From Clostridia bacterium (GTDB lineage: Bacteria; Bacillota; Clostridia; Oscillospirales; Acutalibacteraceae): a DNA stretch of 64,000 bases. Location of the stretch: assembly GCA_900770165.1 (NCBI GenBank), contig CAAGJJ010000027.1, positions 1-64,000 on the forward strand, read 5' to 3'. Within the stretch, counting starts at the first letter, position 1. Each line of letters begins with the position of its first letter. A program made the translations under genes and the position numbers. The notes under the pieces are model-generated. The model was not told where the DNA came from, did not search any database, and was given only the letters and a program-made list of their open reading frames with translations. Positions 7,824 to 18,493 of the stretch are shown here, one piece after another.

Positions 7824-10085
7824 ATGATTGAAAAAGCTTTACAGGAAATTTTAGAAAAAAGGTTTAAAAAAAATATAGGCAATTGTTCTAACGAAGAATT
7901 ATATATTGCTCTATTAGAGTTTACAAAAGATAAAATTAAATCAGTTCCAAAAAATGAAGGTAAGAAAAAACTTTATTATATTTCAGCTGAATTTTTAATT
8001 GGAAAACTTTTATCGAATAATCTTATTAATTTAGGAATATTTGATGAAGTTTCTAAAATACTGGAAAGTAATGGTAAGAAACTTTCAGATATAGAAGATA
8101 TAGAGCCGGAACCATCTCTAGGAAATGGAGGATTAGGCCGCTTAGCGGCATGTTTTTTAGATTCTATTGCAACACTTGGCTTAAATGGAGATGGAGTAGG
8201 ACTAAATTATCATTTTGGTTTATTTCAGCAAGTGTTTGAAAACCATAAGCAAAAGGAAATTAAAGATCCATGGATAACTGAAGAAAGTTGGCTTAACAAA
8301 ACAGATATAAGCTTTAAAGTTCCCTTTAAAAATTTTACAGCTATATCTAAAATGTATGATATAGATATAACAGGATATAATAATGGGTCTAATAAACTAC
8401 ATCTTTTTGATATTGAAACAGTAGATGAAAAAATAGTGGAAGATGGAATTAATTTTGATAAATGTGATATTAAGAAGAATTTAACCTTATTTTTGTATCC
8501 TGATGATAGTGACAAAGCAGGAAATTTATTGAGAATATATCAACAATATTTTATGGTAAGTAATGCGGCGCAATTAATTGTAAAAGAATGTGAAGACAAC
8601 GGCTATGATTTACATGATTTAGCTTCACATGTAGTAATACAAATAAATGATACTCATCCGACTATGATTATACCAGAATTGATTAGAATTCTTAATAAAA
8701 AAGGAATTAGAATAAACGAAGCTATTAAAATTGTAAGAAATACTTGTGCCTATACTAACCATACAATACTCGCGGAAGCTTTAGAAAAATGGCCACTAGA
8801 ATATTTAAAGGAAGTAGTTCCACATCTTATTCCAATAATAAAAAGACTAGACAGAAAGGTAAGATGGAAATATAGAAATCCTAAAGTAGATATAATAGAC
8901 AAAGAGAAAAAAGTTCATATGGCTAATATAGATATACATTATGGATTTAGTGTAAATGGTGTTGCAGCGCTTCATACAAATATATTAAAAAAAGAAGAGC
9001 TTAAAGAATTTTATAGTATTTACCCAGAAAAATTTAATAATAAAACGAATGGAATAACATTTAGACGCTGGCTTATACACTCAAATAAAGAATTAACTAA
9101 ACTAATTGATTCGTTAATAGGGGATGAATATAAGAAAGATTCAAATAAACTTATTGGTTTAACAAAATTTATAGACGATAAAGATGTTCTCGATAGCTTA
9201 ATTAGGATAAAAAAACAATCTAAAATAAAGTTGAAAAATTATATAAAACAAGTTAGCGATATTCAAATAGATGAGAATTCTATTTTTGATATTCAAATAA
9301 AGAGACTACATGAGTATAAGCGTCAGCAGATGAATGTTTTATATGTAATATATAAATATTTAAAAATTAAAAATGGAGATATTCCATCGACACCAATAAC
9401 TATAATTTTTGGAGCTAAAGCAGCACCAGCATATGTTATTGCTAAAGATATAATTCATGTTATTCTTTGTTTGCAAGATTTAATTAATAATGATCCAAAT
9501 GTAAGTCCTTATCTGAAAGTTGTAATGGTTGAAAATTATAATGTAACATATGCTGAAAAGTTAATTCCAGCTTGTGATTTATCGGAGCAAATTTCTTTGG
9601 CTTCAAAGGAAGCTTCTGGAACTGGAAATATGAAGTTTATGCTTAATGGTGCTGTGACTATTGGAACTATGGATGGTGCCAATGTAGAAATATCTGAATT
9701 AGTTGGTGAAGATAATATATACATTTTTGGTGAGTCTAGTGAAAATGTAATACAACATTATTTAAATAGGGATTATGACCCAAGAGACTATTATTGCAAA
9801 GATGATGATATAAAGACTTATGTTGATTTTATTGTAAGTGAGCCAATGAAGAATATTGGAGATAAAGAAAGCCTTGAGAGGATTTATAAAGAACTTACCA
9901 CTAAAGATTGGTTTATGACATTGCTTGACGTAAAAAATTATATTGCAACTAAAGAAAAAGCATTTAAAGATTATGAAAATACAGAAAATTGGGCAAAAAA
10001 AATGCTTATAAATATAAGCAAAGCAGGGTATTTTTCATCAGATCGTACTATAAAACAATATAATGATGATATATGGCACCTTTAA
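7824..10085 (+). CDS. glgP: Glycogen/maltodextrin phosphorylase
   Basis: A 753-residue GT35 alpha-glucan phosphorylase, slightly short for the family. It releases glucose 1-phosphate from the non-reducing ends of maltodextrin or glycogen using pyridoxal phosphate. Visible landmarks are the glycine-rich [17 protein letters not shown] near residue 93, QINDTHP, the NGITFRRW segment, KRLHEYKRQ, and the PLP-binding lysine at about residue 604 in GTGNMKF. The start at 7824 has AGCGAGGGA upstream; the longer reading upstream overlaps the promoter. It closes the maltose cassette and would consume dextrins produced after the phosphatase step. A strong terminator follows. Confidence 0.92.
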   Translation: MIEKALQEILEKRFKKNIGNCSNEELYIALLEFTKDKIKSVPKNEGKKKLYYISAEFLIGKLLSNNLINLGIFDEVSKILESNGKKLSDIEDIEPEPSLGNGGLGRLAACFLDSIATLGLNGDGVGLNYHFGLFQQVFENHKQKEIKDPWITEESWLNKTDISFKVPFKNFTAISKMYDIDITGYNNGSNKLHLFDIETVDEKIVEDGINFDKCDIKKNLTLFLYPDDSDKAGNLLRIYQQYFMVSNAAQLIVKECEDNGYDLHDLASHVVIQINDTHPTMIIPELIRILNKKGIRINEAIKIVRNTCAYTNHTILAEALEKWPLEYLKEVVPHLIPIIKRLDRKVRWKYRNPKVDIIDKEKKVHMANIDIHYGFSVNGVAALHTNILKKEELKEFYSIYPEKFNNKTNGITFRRWLIHSNKELTKLIDSLIGDEYKKDSNKLIGLTKFIDDKDVLDSLIRIKKQSKIKLKNYIKQVSDIQIDENSIFDIQIKRLHEYKRQQMNVLYVIYKYLKIKNGDIPSTPITIIFGAKAAPAYVIAKDIIHVILCLQDLINNDPNVSPYLKVVMVENYNVTYAEKLIPACDLSEQISLASKEASGTGNMKFMLNGAVTIGTMDGANVEISELVGEDNIYIFGESSENVIQHYLNRDYDPRDYYCKDDDIKTYVDFIVSEPMKNIGDKESLERIYKELTTKDWFMTLLDVKNYIATKEKAFKDYENTENWAKKMLINISKAGYFSSDRTIKQYNDDIWHL

Positions 10086-10092
10086 TATTAAT

Positions 10093-10133
10093 AAAAAAAT
10101 CTCCGGTTTATAACCGGAGACCTTTTTATTTTT
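10093..10133. terminator. Bidirectional terminator between glgP and transketolase
   Basis: Stem TCTCCGGTT / AACCGGAGA with a 3-base loop (10100-10120), flanked by an A-run before and T-runs after, so it can stop both converging transcripts. Confidence 0.85.
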
Positions 10134-11055
10134 TGCTAGAAATCAACTCTTTTGCTGAGTTAATAATATCTTCTGCACGCATTTTATAGAATTCTTTTAG
10201 GAAAGGAAGTTTGCCAACTTGTCCAAATTGATCTTTTATACCAATTGCTTTCAATGGAACAGGATATTCTTCCATTAAAACTTCACACACTGCAGATTTT
10301 AATCCACCTATAACATTGTGATTCTCTACAGTTAATACTGCTCCAGTTTTTCTTGCAGAGTCAATAATAGCTTGTTTATCTATTGGCTTAATTGTGTGAA
10401 TATTGATAATATCAGCATTAATACCTTGTTCTTTTAAGGCTTTATTAGCTTCCATTGTTTCTTGAACCATTATTCCTGAACAGAAAATTGAAATATCATT
10501 TCCATCTTGTAATTTAGATGCTTTGAACAGATCAAATTCACAATTTTCATCAAAAACATTAGGAATTTCTTTTCTAAACATTCTAATATAAACAGGTCCA
10601 TTATAGTCGACAATTTGAGGTAAAGATTTTTTAAATTGTATAGCATCAACAGGCTCAAATATTACTATGTCTGGGATGCTTCTTAAAACACCAATATCCT
10701 CAACGCTCATATGTGTGCCACCATTAAACTCGGCACTTATACCAGGGTCAGAACCAATGATTTTCACGTTTTGCTTTGCATAAGCTATTGATATGGCTAT
10801 TTGGTCGCAAATACGTCTACTAGCGAATGGTGTAAATGTAGTGATAAATGGAATAAATCCATAACTGCTCATACCTGCTGCAATTGAAGCCATATTTTGT
10901 TCTGCTATACCTACATCAAATGCTCTTTCAGTATATTTTTTTCTAAGCCCAGCAACACCATTTGGTTTTGATAGGTCTGCATCTATAACAACAATATTTT
11001 CATTTTCAGCCATCATTTTCTCTAATTCAGCTGCTAAAACTTGACGCATTTCCAT
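10126..11055 (-). CDS. Transketolase, C-terminal subunit
   Basis: A 309-residue protein equivalent to the pyrimidine-binding and C-terminal domains of transketolase. Landmarks are DADLSKPNG, RAFDVGIAEQNM (the catalytic Glu that activates thiamine diphosphate) and the GPVYIRMFR segment. With the N-terminal subunit encoded upstream it moves two-carbon units between pentose and triose/hexose phosphates. The two subunits together equal one full transketolase, as is common in Clostridia. Its ATG overlaps the stop codon of the upstream subunit by one base (TAATG), indicating translational coupling, and a GGAGGT ribosome site lies inside the upstream gene. Confidence 0.9.
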   Translation of the reverse strand: MEMRQVLAAELEKMMAENENIVVIDADLSKPNGVAGLRKKYTERAFDVGIAEQNMASIAAGMSSYGFIPFITTFTPFASRRICDQIAISIAYAKQNVKIIGSDPGISAEFNGGTHMSVEDIGVLRSIPDIVIFEPVDAIQFKKSLPQIVDYNGPVYIRMFRKEIPNVFDENCEFDLFKASKLQDGNDISIFCSGIMVQETMEANKALKEQGINADIINIHTIKPIDKQAIIDSARKTGAVLTVENHNVIGGLKSAVCEVLMEEYPVPLKAIGIKDQFGQVGKLPFLKEFYKMRAEDIINSAKELISSKK

Positions 11056-11870
11056 TATAAAATACCTCCTAATTCAGAAAGACCTTGTTCCATTTGTTCT
11101 TTACTTATTGGAATACTATGATTACCTGCTCCAAGCTTTTCAATAAAGGATATACCTTTTCCTTTTATTGTATTTAGAATTATCATTGATGGTTTATTAC
11201 TTTTTTTAGCTTCAGTTATGGCTTTATCTATTTGTTCACAGTTATTTCCATCTTCAACTACTATTGTATTCCAGCCAAATGCTTTCCATTTTTCATCTAA
11301 TGGATCAATTGAACATACCTCATCTACTGTACCATCTATTTGCATTTTATTATAATCGGTAAATGCTATAACATTGTCTAGCTTATGGTGTGCAGCAAAC
11401 ATAGCAGCTTCCCAAATTTGTCCTTCTTGAGATTCTCCATCTCCTATAATGGTATATATTGTAGCATTGTCTTTTCTTATTTTAGAAGCTTTAGCAATTC
11501 CCATAGCACAGGAAAAACCTTGCCCTAAAGAGCCTGTTGTCATGTCGATTCCAGGAGTTCTGTTCATATCGCAATGGCTTGGCAAGTTAGTACCGGGTTT
11601 ATTTAAAGTGTCGAGCCATTCTTTACCAAAATAGCCTTTATCACTCAACATGGCGTATACAGCAGGACCACTATGTCCTTTAGAAACAATTAACCTGTCT
11701 CTTCCTTCCATTTTTGGATTTTTAGGGTCAATGTTCATATGTTTTTCATATAAAACGACTAGTAAGTCTACTATTGATAAAGATCCACCAATATGTCCTA
11801 CACCGAGGGTGCCAATGGTTTTAAGTGTTGATTTTCTTATCTCAACACTTTTAGCTTGTAAGTCTGTCAT
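11055..11870 (-). CDS. Transketolase, N-terminal subunit
   Basis: A 271-residue thiamine-diphosphate-binding subunit. It shows the GHIGGSLS and GHSGPAVYA histidine motifs, and the diphosphate/Mg2+ motif GDGESQEGQIWEA running to DYNKMQ (GDG-x(~26)-N). It pairs with the C-terminal subunit encoded immediately downstream to form an active enzyme of the non-oxidative pentose phosphate pathway. A TCAGGAGGTAATT ribosome site precedes the ATG. Cytidine deaminase lies 87 bases upstream on the same strand; ribose from nucleoside salvage would feed this enzyme, which makes co-expression plausible but unproven. Confidence 0.9.
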   Translation of the reverse strand: MTDLQAKSVEIRKSTLKTIGTLGVGHIGGSLSIVDLLVVLYEKHMNIDPKNPKMEGRDRLIVSKGHSGPAVYAMLSDKGYFGKEWLDTLNKPGTNLPSHCDMNRTPGIDMTTGSLGQGFSCAMGIAKASKIRKDNATIYTIIGDGESQEGQIWEAAMFAAHHKLDNVIAFTDYNKMQIDGTVDEVCSIDPLDEKWKAFGWNTIVVEDGNNCEQIDKAITEAKKSNKPSMIILNTIKGKGISFIEKLGAGNHSIPISKEQMEQGLSELGGIL

Positions 11871-11957
11871 AATTACCTCCTGAAGTAATATTTATTTTTA
11901 AATTATAGAATAAAGTATGTGTATTAAAGCAAGTTAATATAAATTATAATTAAAAAA

Positions 11958-12380
11958 TTATTTTAAATTATCTGGACCAAAGCTAACGGGTAACAATTCT
12001 TCAAGTGTAAAGGTTTTACTTTCATTTTCGCTTTTAGCAATTATAACTTTCATTTCTTTAGGATTGCAAAATTCTCTTAGATATTGCCTGCATACTCCAC
12101 ATGGAGCTGCATAATTTGAAAAAACATCAATTTCTTCATCAGGGCCACCAACAACAGCAATAGCTGAAAATTCTCTGTGGCCTTCAGAAACAGCTTTTAA
12201 AAGAGCAGTTCTTTCAGCACATGTAGTTGGAGTATATGAGGCGCACTCTATATTACACCCTTGGTATATTTTGCCATCTTTTGTTAAGAGTGCTGCACCA
12301 ACTCTAAAATTTGAATATGGTGTGTAAGAACTCTTCCTAGCTTCAATTGCGGAAAGAATAAGAACTTTTTCATCTAACAT
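11958..12380 (-). CDS. cdd: Cytidine deaminase
   Basis: A 140-residue homotetrameric-type cytidine deaminase that converts cytidine and deoxycytidine to uridine forms in pyrimidine salvage. The zinc-site motifs are intact: CAERTALLKAV (Cys-x-Glu with catalytic Glu) and PCGVCRQ (Cys-x-x-Cys). The N-terminal YSNFRVGAALL is also typical. The start has an AAGGAGA ribosome site. It is the first gene of a leftward run that continues into transketolase, with its own promoter upstream. Confidence 0.93.
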   Translation of the reverse strand: MLDEKVLILSAIEARKSSYTPYSNFRVGAALLTKDGKIYQGCNIECASYTPTTCAERTALLKAVSEGHREFSAIAVVGGPDEEIDVFSNYAAPCGVCRQYLREFCNPKEMKVIIAKSENESKTFTLEELLPVSFGPDNLK

Positions 12381-12425
12381 AAAAAATCTCCTTATTAATT
12401 ATTGTGACTTAAATGTCCAATAGAT

Positions 12426-12454
12426 ATTATACAACAAATTGCTCTGTATTGAAA
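12426..12454 (-). promoter_or_regulatory. Promoter of cdd
   Basis: Read leftward: TTTCAA, 17-bp spacer, TATAAT, about 45 bp before the cdd start. The remaining 12455-12575 stretch shows nothing further that I can name. Confidence 0.5.
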
Positions 12455-12575
12455 TGATGAACATAGCATAAATAAAATAATAGATTAAAGATATTTTTCA
12501 TGAAAATTAGAAATTAATTAGCTGATGTTTAAAATTTACATATAATATATATAAAATATTTTGTCTTATTTGCAT

Positions 12576-12606
12576 AAAAAAAGCTTTCAAAAAAGAAAGC
12601 TTTTTT
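12576..12606. terminator. Terminator after the amidase gene
   Basis: AAAAAAGCTTTC / GAAAGCTTTTTT with a 6-base loop, symmetric and therefore active in either direction; it lies just past the leftward amidase stop. Confidence 0.85.
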
Positions 12607-12612
12607 AATATA

Positions 12613-13350
12613 TTAAACTGTAATATATTGCGAATTAGCATAACCTTCTATTCCGTTATAGTTTACTACATACCAGTTGCCATATTGTCCAGAAATTTTT
12701 ACATTTGCGCCACGTGGTATTTGTGCTATAATTTCTGATTCTGTTGTTGGTTTGCGCCTCAAATTTAGTGGGCTGGATTCTGTTGTAACAATACCATATC
12801 GCTCAACTTGAGGTTCTATAAATGGAATCCCGAAATATTCTGTGAGCGACATTACAAGATTTCTTGCAATTAAATTTAAATTATTTCTTATCCACATAGC
12901 ATCTTCGGGGTTATCGTGGTACGCGATTTCAACTAAAACAGCAGGTACCTTTGTTTTAGTTAATTCTGCTAATGAAGTTGTGGAAACAGCCTTAACTAAA
13001 GAAGGATCTGGATAAATTTTTTTAAGATTATTTACGAATATATCGGCTGCCCTTTTGCTATTTTGAGAATTTGCATAATAGTATACATCAGAGCCTTTTA
13101 GTGTTCCAGCTAGTTGTGGGGGTGCGGCATTTGAATGGAGAGCTAAATGAAAATCTACATTACTTGCGTTAGATTCATTTATAGCTTGAGAGAGGGTTTG
13201 ACTTGGAGTGTTCCTTACATATTCAATGCCACTAGAATTTAGATAAGGAATCATTTCGTCTGCAATGAGATTCATGTAGTACTCTTCATTTCCACCATCT
13301 ACATATGGATTATATTCTTGAAGGGATGGACTAAGATATATTGTTGGCAT
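12613..13350 (-). CDS. N-acetylmuramoyl-L-alanine amidase-like protein with SH3 domain
   Basis: A 245-residue protein with an Amidase_3 fold (residues ~1-170) and a bacterial SH3 domain (~180-245, PLNLRRKPTTESEIIAQIPRGA). The conserved HSNA histidine and the catalytic VEIAYHDN glutamate are present, but the usual first zinc histidine (GHGG) is replaced by an SPSLQEYN segment, a pattern I recall from a clostridial subfamily. No signal peptide, so release may require lysis (mother-cell lysis is one possibility). The ATG at 13350 lies 10 bases after AAAGGAG; a TTG nine bases earlier is too close to that site. Co-transcribed after the deacetylase. Confidence 0.8.
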   Translation of the reverse strand: MPTIYLSPSLQEYNPYVDGGNEEYYMNLIADEMIPYLNSSGIEYVRNTPSQTLSQAINESNASNVDFHLALHSNAAPPQLAGTLKGSDVYYYANSQNSKRAADIFVNNLKKIYPDPSLVKAVSTTSLAELTKTKVPAVLVEIAYHDNPEDAMWIRNNLNLIARNLVMSLTEYFGIPFIEPQVERYGIVTTESSPLNLRRKPTTESEIIAQIPRGANVKISGQYGNWYVVNYNGIEGYANSQYITV

Positions 13351-13374
13351 AATATACAAACTCCTTTTTAATAA

Positions 13375-14241
13375 TTAGTTTTTATTTATTTTATTAAAAA
13401 AAGTTTCACTTGAAGTGTTTGGCGGTCTTAAAAATCTATGTAAACCATATAGAGAATCGGGACTTTTATGTATTTGATTAATTTTTTCTTCACAATCAAG
13501 GCTGGCCTTAAAACCCATTTCTTTTAAGATTTCGTCCGAATAACTACACTTAGCTCCAAAAGGATATGTAAATGTATTTGGAGTAGAACCAATGTTATCT
13601 GCTAGTAACTGCTGCATTTTCATAATATCTTCAGTAAATCTTTTTTTGTATGTGTTTTTATTTTCCCCTTTTTTTCTTTTTGCACCAAGACATGATGACG
13701 AGCTTGAATGAAGATTGTAAGAGTGGTTTTGAATTTCAACATGGCCTGAAGATAGCATTTCGCTAAGGTCATTCCATGTGCAATGTGAATAATTTGGGTT
13801 TTTATCTTCTGTTTTGCTATATAATTCTGTACATTTACCTATAGGAGATAAGACCATTTTACAATCGTATTTTTTTACAAGGTTAAATGCATAAATATAA
13901 TTATTGTAATATCCGTCATCAAATGTTAGTATTATTGGTTTTTCGGGAAGAGGGGCATCTTCATGAACATAGTTTATTAACTCTGTCAAAAATATTGTTG
14001 TGTATCCATTATTTTTTAAATATTTAAGGTCTTCTTCAAATGTTTCGGGAGATATAACATATTTCCCCTGGTGTTTTTTGTCTTTTAAAATTCCGTGGTA
14101 CATTACTATTGGAATTTCAATATAAGAGTCGTTTATAGATTCCTTTTCTCCAAATGTTGTAAGAGCTGTGCAGATAAGAATTATTATTGCTAAAGATATT
14201 GAAATTAGAACCTTTTTTGTTAGTCGAACACTAATATACAT
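13375..14241 (-). CDS. Membrane-anchored polysaccharide deacetylase (CE4/NodB fold)
   Basis: A 288-residue protein with an N-terminal signal-anchor (residues ~8-30) and a NodB homology domain facing outside. Motifs: ILTFDDGYYNN (catalytic and metal Asp pair), HSYNLHS (metal His pair, H-x(4)-H) and TYPFG. Such enzymes remove N-acetyl groups from peptidoglycan or related glycans. It lies 24 bases before the amidase start on the same strand, forming a two-gene cell-wall unit; given the sporulation genes nearby, a role in spore or vegetative wall is possible but not shown. The exact glycan is unknown. Confidence 0.82.
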   Translation of the reverse strand: MYISVRLTKKVLISISLAIIILICTALTTFGEKESINDSYIEIPIVMYHGILKDKKHQGKYVISPETFEEDLKYLKNNGYTTIFLTELINYVHEDAPLPEKPIILTFDDGYYNNYIYAFNLVKKYDCKMVLSPIGKCTELYSKTEDKNPNYSHCTWNDLSEMLSSGHVEIQNHSYNLHSSSSSCLGAKRKKGENKNTYKKRFTEDIMKMQQLLADNIGSTPNTFTYPFGAKCSYSDEILKEMGFKASLDCEEKINQIHKSPDSLYGLHRFLRPPNTSSETFFNKINKN

Positions 14242-14347
14242 AAGATTTCAGTCCTTTTTGGATTCTCTTTTAAATTATTATTATAAATATTTATATATTA
14301 TGACATTTATGTTGGCATGCAATTTTAAATTTATGATGTATGTTATA

Positions 14348-14376
14348 TTGACTTTATTTTTTATTTGTGTGATACT
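14348..14376 (+). promoter_or_regulatory. Promoter of valS
   Basis: TTGACT (14348-14353), 17-bp spacer, GATACT (14371-14376), only 33 bp before the valS start. The leader is too short for a T-box riboswitch and none is seen. Confidence 0.5.
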
Positions 14377-14408
14377 AAAATAATCAGGAAATTTTAGGGG
14401 GGATTTTG

Positions 14409-17030
14409 ATGGCAAAGGAACTTGCAAAGGCATATGATCCTAAAGAAGTTGAAGATAGAATTTACGATTTTTGGCTTAATGGAGGATATTTTCATGCAGA
14501 GGTAGATAAAGACAAAAGACCATATACAATTGTAATTCCACCACCAAATATTACAGGTCAGCTGCATATGGGACATGCACTAGATGAAACATTACAAGAT
14601 ATTATTATAAGATTTAAAAGAATGCAAGGATACTCTACTCTTTGGTTGCCAGGTACAGATCATGCATCTATAGCAACCGAAGCTAAAATAGTTGAAGCAA
14701 TGAAAAAAGAAAATCTTTCTAAAGAAGACCTAGGAAGAGAAAAATTTTTAGAGCGTGCTTGGAAATGGAAAGAAACTTATGGCGGAAGAATAGTTGACCA
14801 ATTAAAGAAACTTGGTTCTTCTTGCGATTGGGAAAGAGAAAGGTTCACTCTTGACGAAGGATGTTCAAAGGCAGTTAAAGAAGTATTTGTAAATTTATAT
14901 AATAAAGGGTTAATTTATCGAGGAGAAAAAATTATAAATTGGTGTCCAAAATGCAAAACCTCAATATCTGATGCTGAGGTTGAATTTAGTGAACAAAACG
15001 GTAACTTCTGGCATATAAGATATCCTTTAACAGATGGGTCTGGATATCTTGACCTTGCAACTACAAGACCTGAAACATTATTGGGAGATACAGCTGTAGC
15101 AGTTCATCCAGATGACGAGAGATATAAAGATTATATTGGCAAAACAGTAACTCTTCCATTAGTAGGGCGAGAGATCCCGATTGTTGCAGATAATTACGTA
15201 GAACAAGACTTCGGAACAGGTGTTGTAAAAATAACTCCTGCACATGATCCAAACGATTTTGAAGTAGGAGAAAGACACAACTTACCTATAATAACTGTAA
15301 TGGATGAATCTGCAGTAATGAATGAACATGCAGGAAAATATCAAGGACTCGATAGATATGAAGCAAGAAAACAAATAGTTAAAGATCTTGAAGATGGTGG
15401 ATACCTTATAAAGGTTGAACCTATAAAGCATAATGTTGGTGTTTGTTATAGATGCTCCGACACTGTTGAGCCGAGAATCTCTGAGCAATGGTTTGTAAAA
15501 ATGGAGCCTTTGGCAAAGCCTGCAATTGAATGTGTAAAGAATAAGGAAGTAAAATTTATACCTGATAGATTTAGCAAGATATATTTTAATTGGATGGAAA
15601 ATATAAAAGATTGGTGTATATCTCGTCAGTTGTGGTGGGGCCATAGAATACCAGCGTATTATTGTGATGATTGCGGTGAAGTTATAGTTTCTAAAGATGA
15701 TATAAAAGTTTGCACTAAGTGTGGATCTAGTAATGTTCATCAAGATGAAGATACATTAGATACATGGTTTTCATCTGCATTATGGCCATTTTCAACTCTT
15801 GGTTGGCCTGATAACACAGAAGAATTAAAATATTTTTACCCAACAAATACTCTTGTAACAGCTTATGACATAATATTTTTCTGGGTTGCTAGGATGATAT
15901 TCTCTGGTATTGAACATATGGGAGAGGTTCCGTTTAATACAGTATTTATTCATGGTATAGTAAGAGATTCACAAGGCAGAAAAATGTCTAAGTCGTTAGG
16001 AAATGGAATAGATCCATTAGAGACTATAGATAAATATGGTGCAGATGCTTTAAGGTTCAGTTTAGCAACAGGTAATAGTCCAGGAAATGATATTAGGTTT
16101 TCAGCTGAAAAAGTAGAAGCAAGCAGAAACTTTGCAAATAAAATATGGAATGCTTCAAGATTTATTCATATGAATATTGATGACTATGATGTTAAAAATG
16201 AGTTACCTGAAGAACTTACACTTGAAGATGAATGGATTATTAGTTCATTTAATTCGGTTGCTAAAGAAATTAATGAGAATTTAGAAAAGTTTGAACTAGG
16301 TATAGCGGTCCAGAAATTATATGATTTTATTTGGGATGATTTTTGTGATTGGTATATAGAGTTATCTAAACCAAGGTTGCAATCTGATGATAGGTCTGCC
16401 CAGAATGTAAGGCAAGTTCTTGTTTGGGTTATAACAAATACACTTAAACTTCTTCATCCATTCATGCCATTTATAACAGAGGAGATTTGGCAAACAATGC
16501 CGCATGAGGGTGAGTCTATAATGATAGAGTCATATCCAAAGTACGACAAAAATTTAAACTTTAAAAAATCTGTTGAACAAATGCATAGCATAATGGATGT
16601 TATAAGAGCTATTAGAAATAGAAGAAGTGAGATAAATGTTCCGCCATCTAAAAAAGCAAAAGTTTATATAGCAGCTAATAACCAAAAAACATTTATCAAT
16701 GGTAATGCATATATAACAAAATTAGCATATGCAAGCGAGGTAGAGGTATCGGATAATTTTGATTTACCAGGTTCTATTACAATTGTTACAGATGATGCTA
16801 GAGTTTATATTCCGATGGATCAATTAGTTGACAAAAAGGCAGAAATTGGGCGCTTAAGAAAAGAACTCACAAAAGCAGAAAAAGAACTTGAATTTTCAAT
16901 GAAGAAGCTTAATAACCCTGGCTTTACAGGTAAAGCACCTCAGAAGGTAGTTGAAAATGTAAGAAATACAGCGCAAAAAATGAAAGAGAAAATAGAAGTA
17001 ATAAATGCTACAATTGAATCTTTGAAATAA
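14409..17030 (+). CDS. valS: Valyl-tRNA synthetase
   Basis: An 873-residue class I synthetase charging tRNA-Val. The HIGH motif reads HMGH (residues 53-56, in [12 protein letters not shown]) and KMSKS is at 525-529. The CP1 editing domain lies between, and zinc-type Cys pairs (CPKCKT, CDDCGE...CTKCGS) are present. A C-terminal coiled coil (about residues 810-873) matches the ValRS tail. The ATG at 14409 follows AGGGGGGATTTTG; a TTG directly before it is a less likely start. It heads a rightward pair with folC, with a long hairpin between them. Confidence 0.97.
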   Translation: MAKELAKAYDPKEVEDRIYDFWLNGGYFHAEVDKDKRPYTIVIPPPNITGQLHMGHALDETLQDIIIRFKRMQGYSTLWLPGTDHASIATEAKIVEAMKKENLSKEDLGREKFLERAWKWKETYGGRIVDQLKKLGSSCDWERERFTLDEGCSKAVKEVFVNLYNKGLIYRGEKIINWCPKCKTSISDAEVEFSEQNGNFWHIRYPLTDGSGYLDLATTRPETLLGDTAVAVHPDDERYKDYIGKTVTLPLVGREIPIVADNYVEQDFGTGVVKITPAHDPNDFEVGERHNLPIITVMDESAVMNEHAGKYQGLDRYEARKQIVKDLEDGGYLIKVEPIKHNVGVCYRCSDTVEPRISEQWFVKMEPLAKPAIECVKNKEVKFIPDRFSKIYFNWMENIKDWCISRQLWWGHRIPAYYCDDCGEVIVSKDDIKVCTKCGSSNVHQDEDTLDTWFSSALWPFSTLGWPDNTEELKYFYPTNTLVTAYDIIFFWVARMIFSGIEHMGEVPFNTVFIHGIVRDSQGRKMSKSLGNGIDPLETIDKYGADALRFSLATGNSPGNDIRFSAEKVEASRNFANKIWNASRFIHMNIDDYDVKNELPEELTLEDEWIISSFNSVAKEINENLEKFELGIAVQKLYDFIWDDFCDWYIELSKPRLQSDDRSAQNVRQVLVWVITNTLKLLHPFMPFITEEIWQTMPHEGESIMIESYPKYDKNLNFKKSVEQMHSIMDVIRAIRNRRSEINVPPSKKAKVYIAANNQKTFINGNAYITKLAYASEVEVSDNFDLPGSITIVTDDARVYIPMDQLVDKKAEIGRLRKELTKAEKELEFSMKKLNNPGFTGKAPQKVVENVRNTAQKMKEKIEVINATIESLK

Positions 17031-17039
17031 TAAAAACTG

Positions 17040-17085
17040 CAGCAGCTAAGGTTATTTAAACCTTAGTTGCTGATTTAATAATTAA
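17040..17085 (+). terminator. Hairpin between valS and folC
   Basis: A 14-bp stem (CAGCAGCTAAGGTT / AACCTTAGTTGCTG, one G-T pair) with a 5-base loop. The following ATTTAATAATT is a poor T-run, so termination may be partial and folC may be reached by readthrough. Confidence 0.6.
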
Positions 17086-17107
17086 TTAAGTTTAGAGGGA
17101 TGAGGTT

Positions 17108-18400
17108 TTGGAAGTAACTAGGGCAGAAGAAAGAATAAATTCACTTATGAAGTTTGGTATGCAGTTGGGGCTTGATAGAATAAAAAAATTATTAAATTTA
17201 ATTGGTAACCCACAAAATAATTTAAGATTTATTCATGTAGCTGGAACAAATGGTAAAGGCTCTGCATGTACTATGATGTCTTCTATTTTGACTCAAGCTG
17301 GCTGTAAAACTGGTTTGTTTGTTTCTCCTTATGTAACTTGTTTTAGGGAAAGAATGCAGATATCTGGTAAAATGATAAGCGAAGAGGAACTTAATAATCT
17401 TCTAAATGAAATAATGCCTGTGGTAGACAAAATGGCTGAAGAGCAAGAATTTATAACTGAGTTTGAACTAATAACAGCAATAGCGTTAAAATGGTTTTCT
17501 AATAATAATTGTGATATAGTTGTTCTAGAGGTTGGATTAGGTGGAAGGTTCGATTCCACTAATGTTATTGAGAATCCAATTGTTTCGGTTATAATGTCAA
17601 TTTCATTCGACCATACTTCCGTTTTAGGCGATAAGCTTGAACAGATTGCACTTGAGAAGTGTGGAATAATAAAACCATGTTCAACAACTGTAGTTTATCC
17701 AGATCAAAATCAAGATGCCCTTAAAGTTATTTTAAAAGTAGCAAAAGAGCAAAAAAATAAAATTATTATTCCTGAGTTGTCATCTATAGATGTTATTAGT
17801 TCTAATATATCAGGCACAAAGTTTTTATATGAAGGCATTGTTATAGATTTACCTTTAGTAGGAGATTACCAAATTAAAAATGTATCTGTAGTTTTAGAAG
17901 TTGTAAAAGTATTAAGGGAACATGGAATAAAAATAAAAAACAGTGATATTGTTATGGGCTTAAGAAATGTAACAAATCCAGCAAGATTTGAGGTTTTGTC
18001 TTCAAATCCTATGGTTATACTAGATGGAAGTCATAATCCTGAAGGGATTAAATCATTAGCGTTAACACTAAAACAAAATATTAAAGGAAAAAGATTAATA
18101 GCAATAATAGGGATGCTAAAAGATAAAGATGTTGAATTATCTTTAAAGATTTTAGCTCCTTTAGTTTCAGAGATTATAGCTGTTACTCCTTCAAATCCAA
18201 GAGCGCTATCTGCTTACGATTTTTGTAAGCTTGCCAGAAAATTTTGCGATAATGTTATTGCAATAGAGAATAAACAAAAAGCGGTTGATTATTTACTTAG
18301 CAAGAACTTTGATAATTCTTGTTTACTTGTGTGTGGGTCTCTTTATTTGGCTTCAGAACTTCGACCAATTTTGCTTAAGTCTCTTAAAAAAATGCAGTAA
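17108..18400 (+). CDS. folC: Bifunctional folylpolyglutamate/dihydrofolate synthase
   Basis: A 430-residue Mur-ligase-family enzyme that adds glutamate to dihydropteroate and folates. The ATP loop GTNGKGSA is at about residues 46-53; later DHTSVLG, FDSTN and the C-terminal DGSHNPEG are typical. Start is a TTG preceded by GAGGGATGAGG; the first residues (AEERINSLMKFGMQLGLDRI) align with normal FolC amino ends, which supports that start over the internal ATG. It follows valS, an arrangement common in Firmicutes. Confidence 0.94.
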   Translation: MEVTRAEERINSLMKFGMQLGLDRIKKLLNLIGNPQNNLRFIHVAGTNGKGSACTMMSSILTQAGCKTGLFVSPYVTCFRERMQISGKMISEEELNNLLNEIMPVVDKMAEEQEFITEFELITAIALKWFSNNNCDIVVLEVGLGGRFDSTNVIENPIVSVIMSISFDHTSVLGDKLEQIALEKCGIIKPCSTTVVYPDQNQDALKVILKVAKEQKNKIIIPELSSIDVISSNISGTKFLYEGIVIDLPLVGDYQIKNVSVVLEVVKVLREHGIKIKNSDIVMGLRNVTNPARFEVLSSNPMVILDGSHNPEGIKSLALTLKQNIKGKRLIAIIGMLKDKDVELSLKILAPLVSEIIAVTPSNPRALSAYDFCKLARKFCDNVIAIENKQKAVDYLLSKNFDNSCLLVCGSLYLASELRPILLKSLKKMQ

Positions 18401-18493
18401 CAGATAAGAATTACTCGCAAAATTCTATTAATTAAATATAGTAAGTCCGATATAATTTATAAATAGATATATTTATAAGTTGTTTTTCGGATA

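Noticed and set aside
14168..14383. Rightward ORF of 71 codons with hydrophobic residues
   Set aside because: It overlaps the deacetylase start on the other strand and the valS promoter, and has no ribosome site or family features.
15282..15743. 153-codon leftward ORF
   Set aside because: Antisense to valS with no ribosome site.
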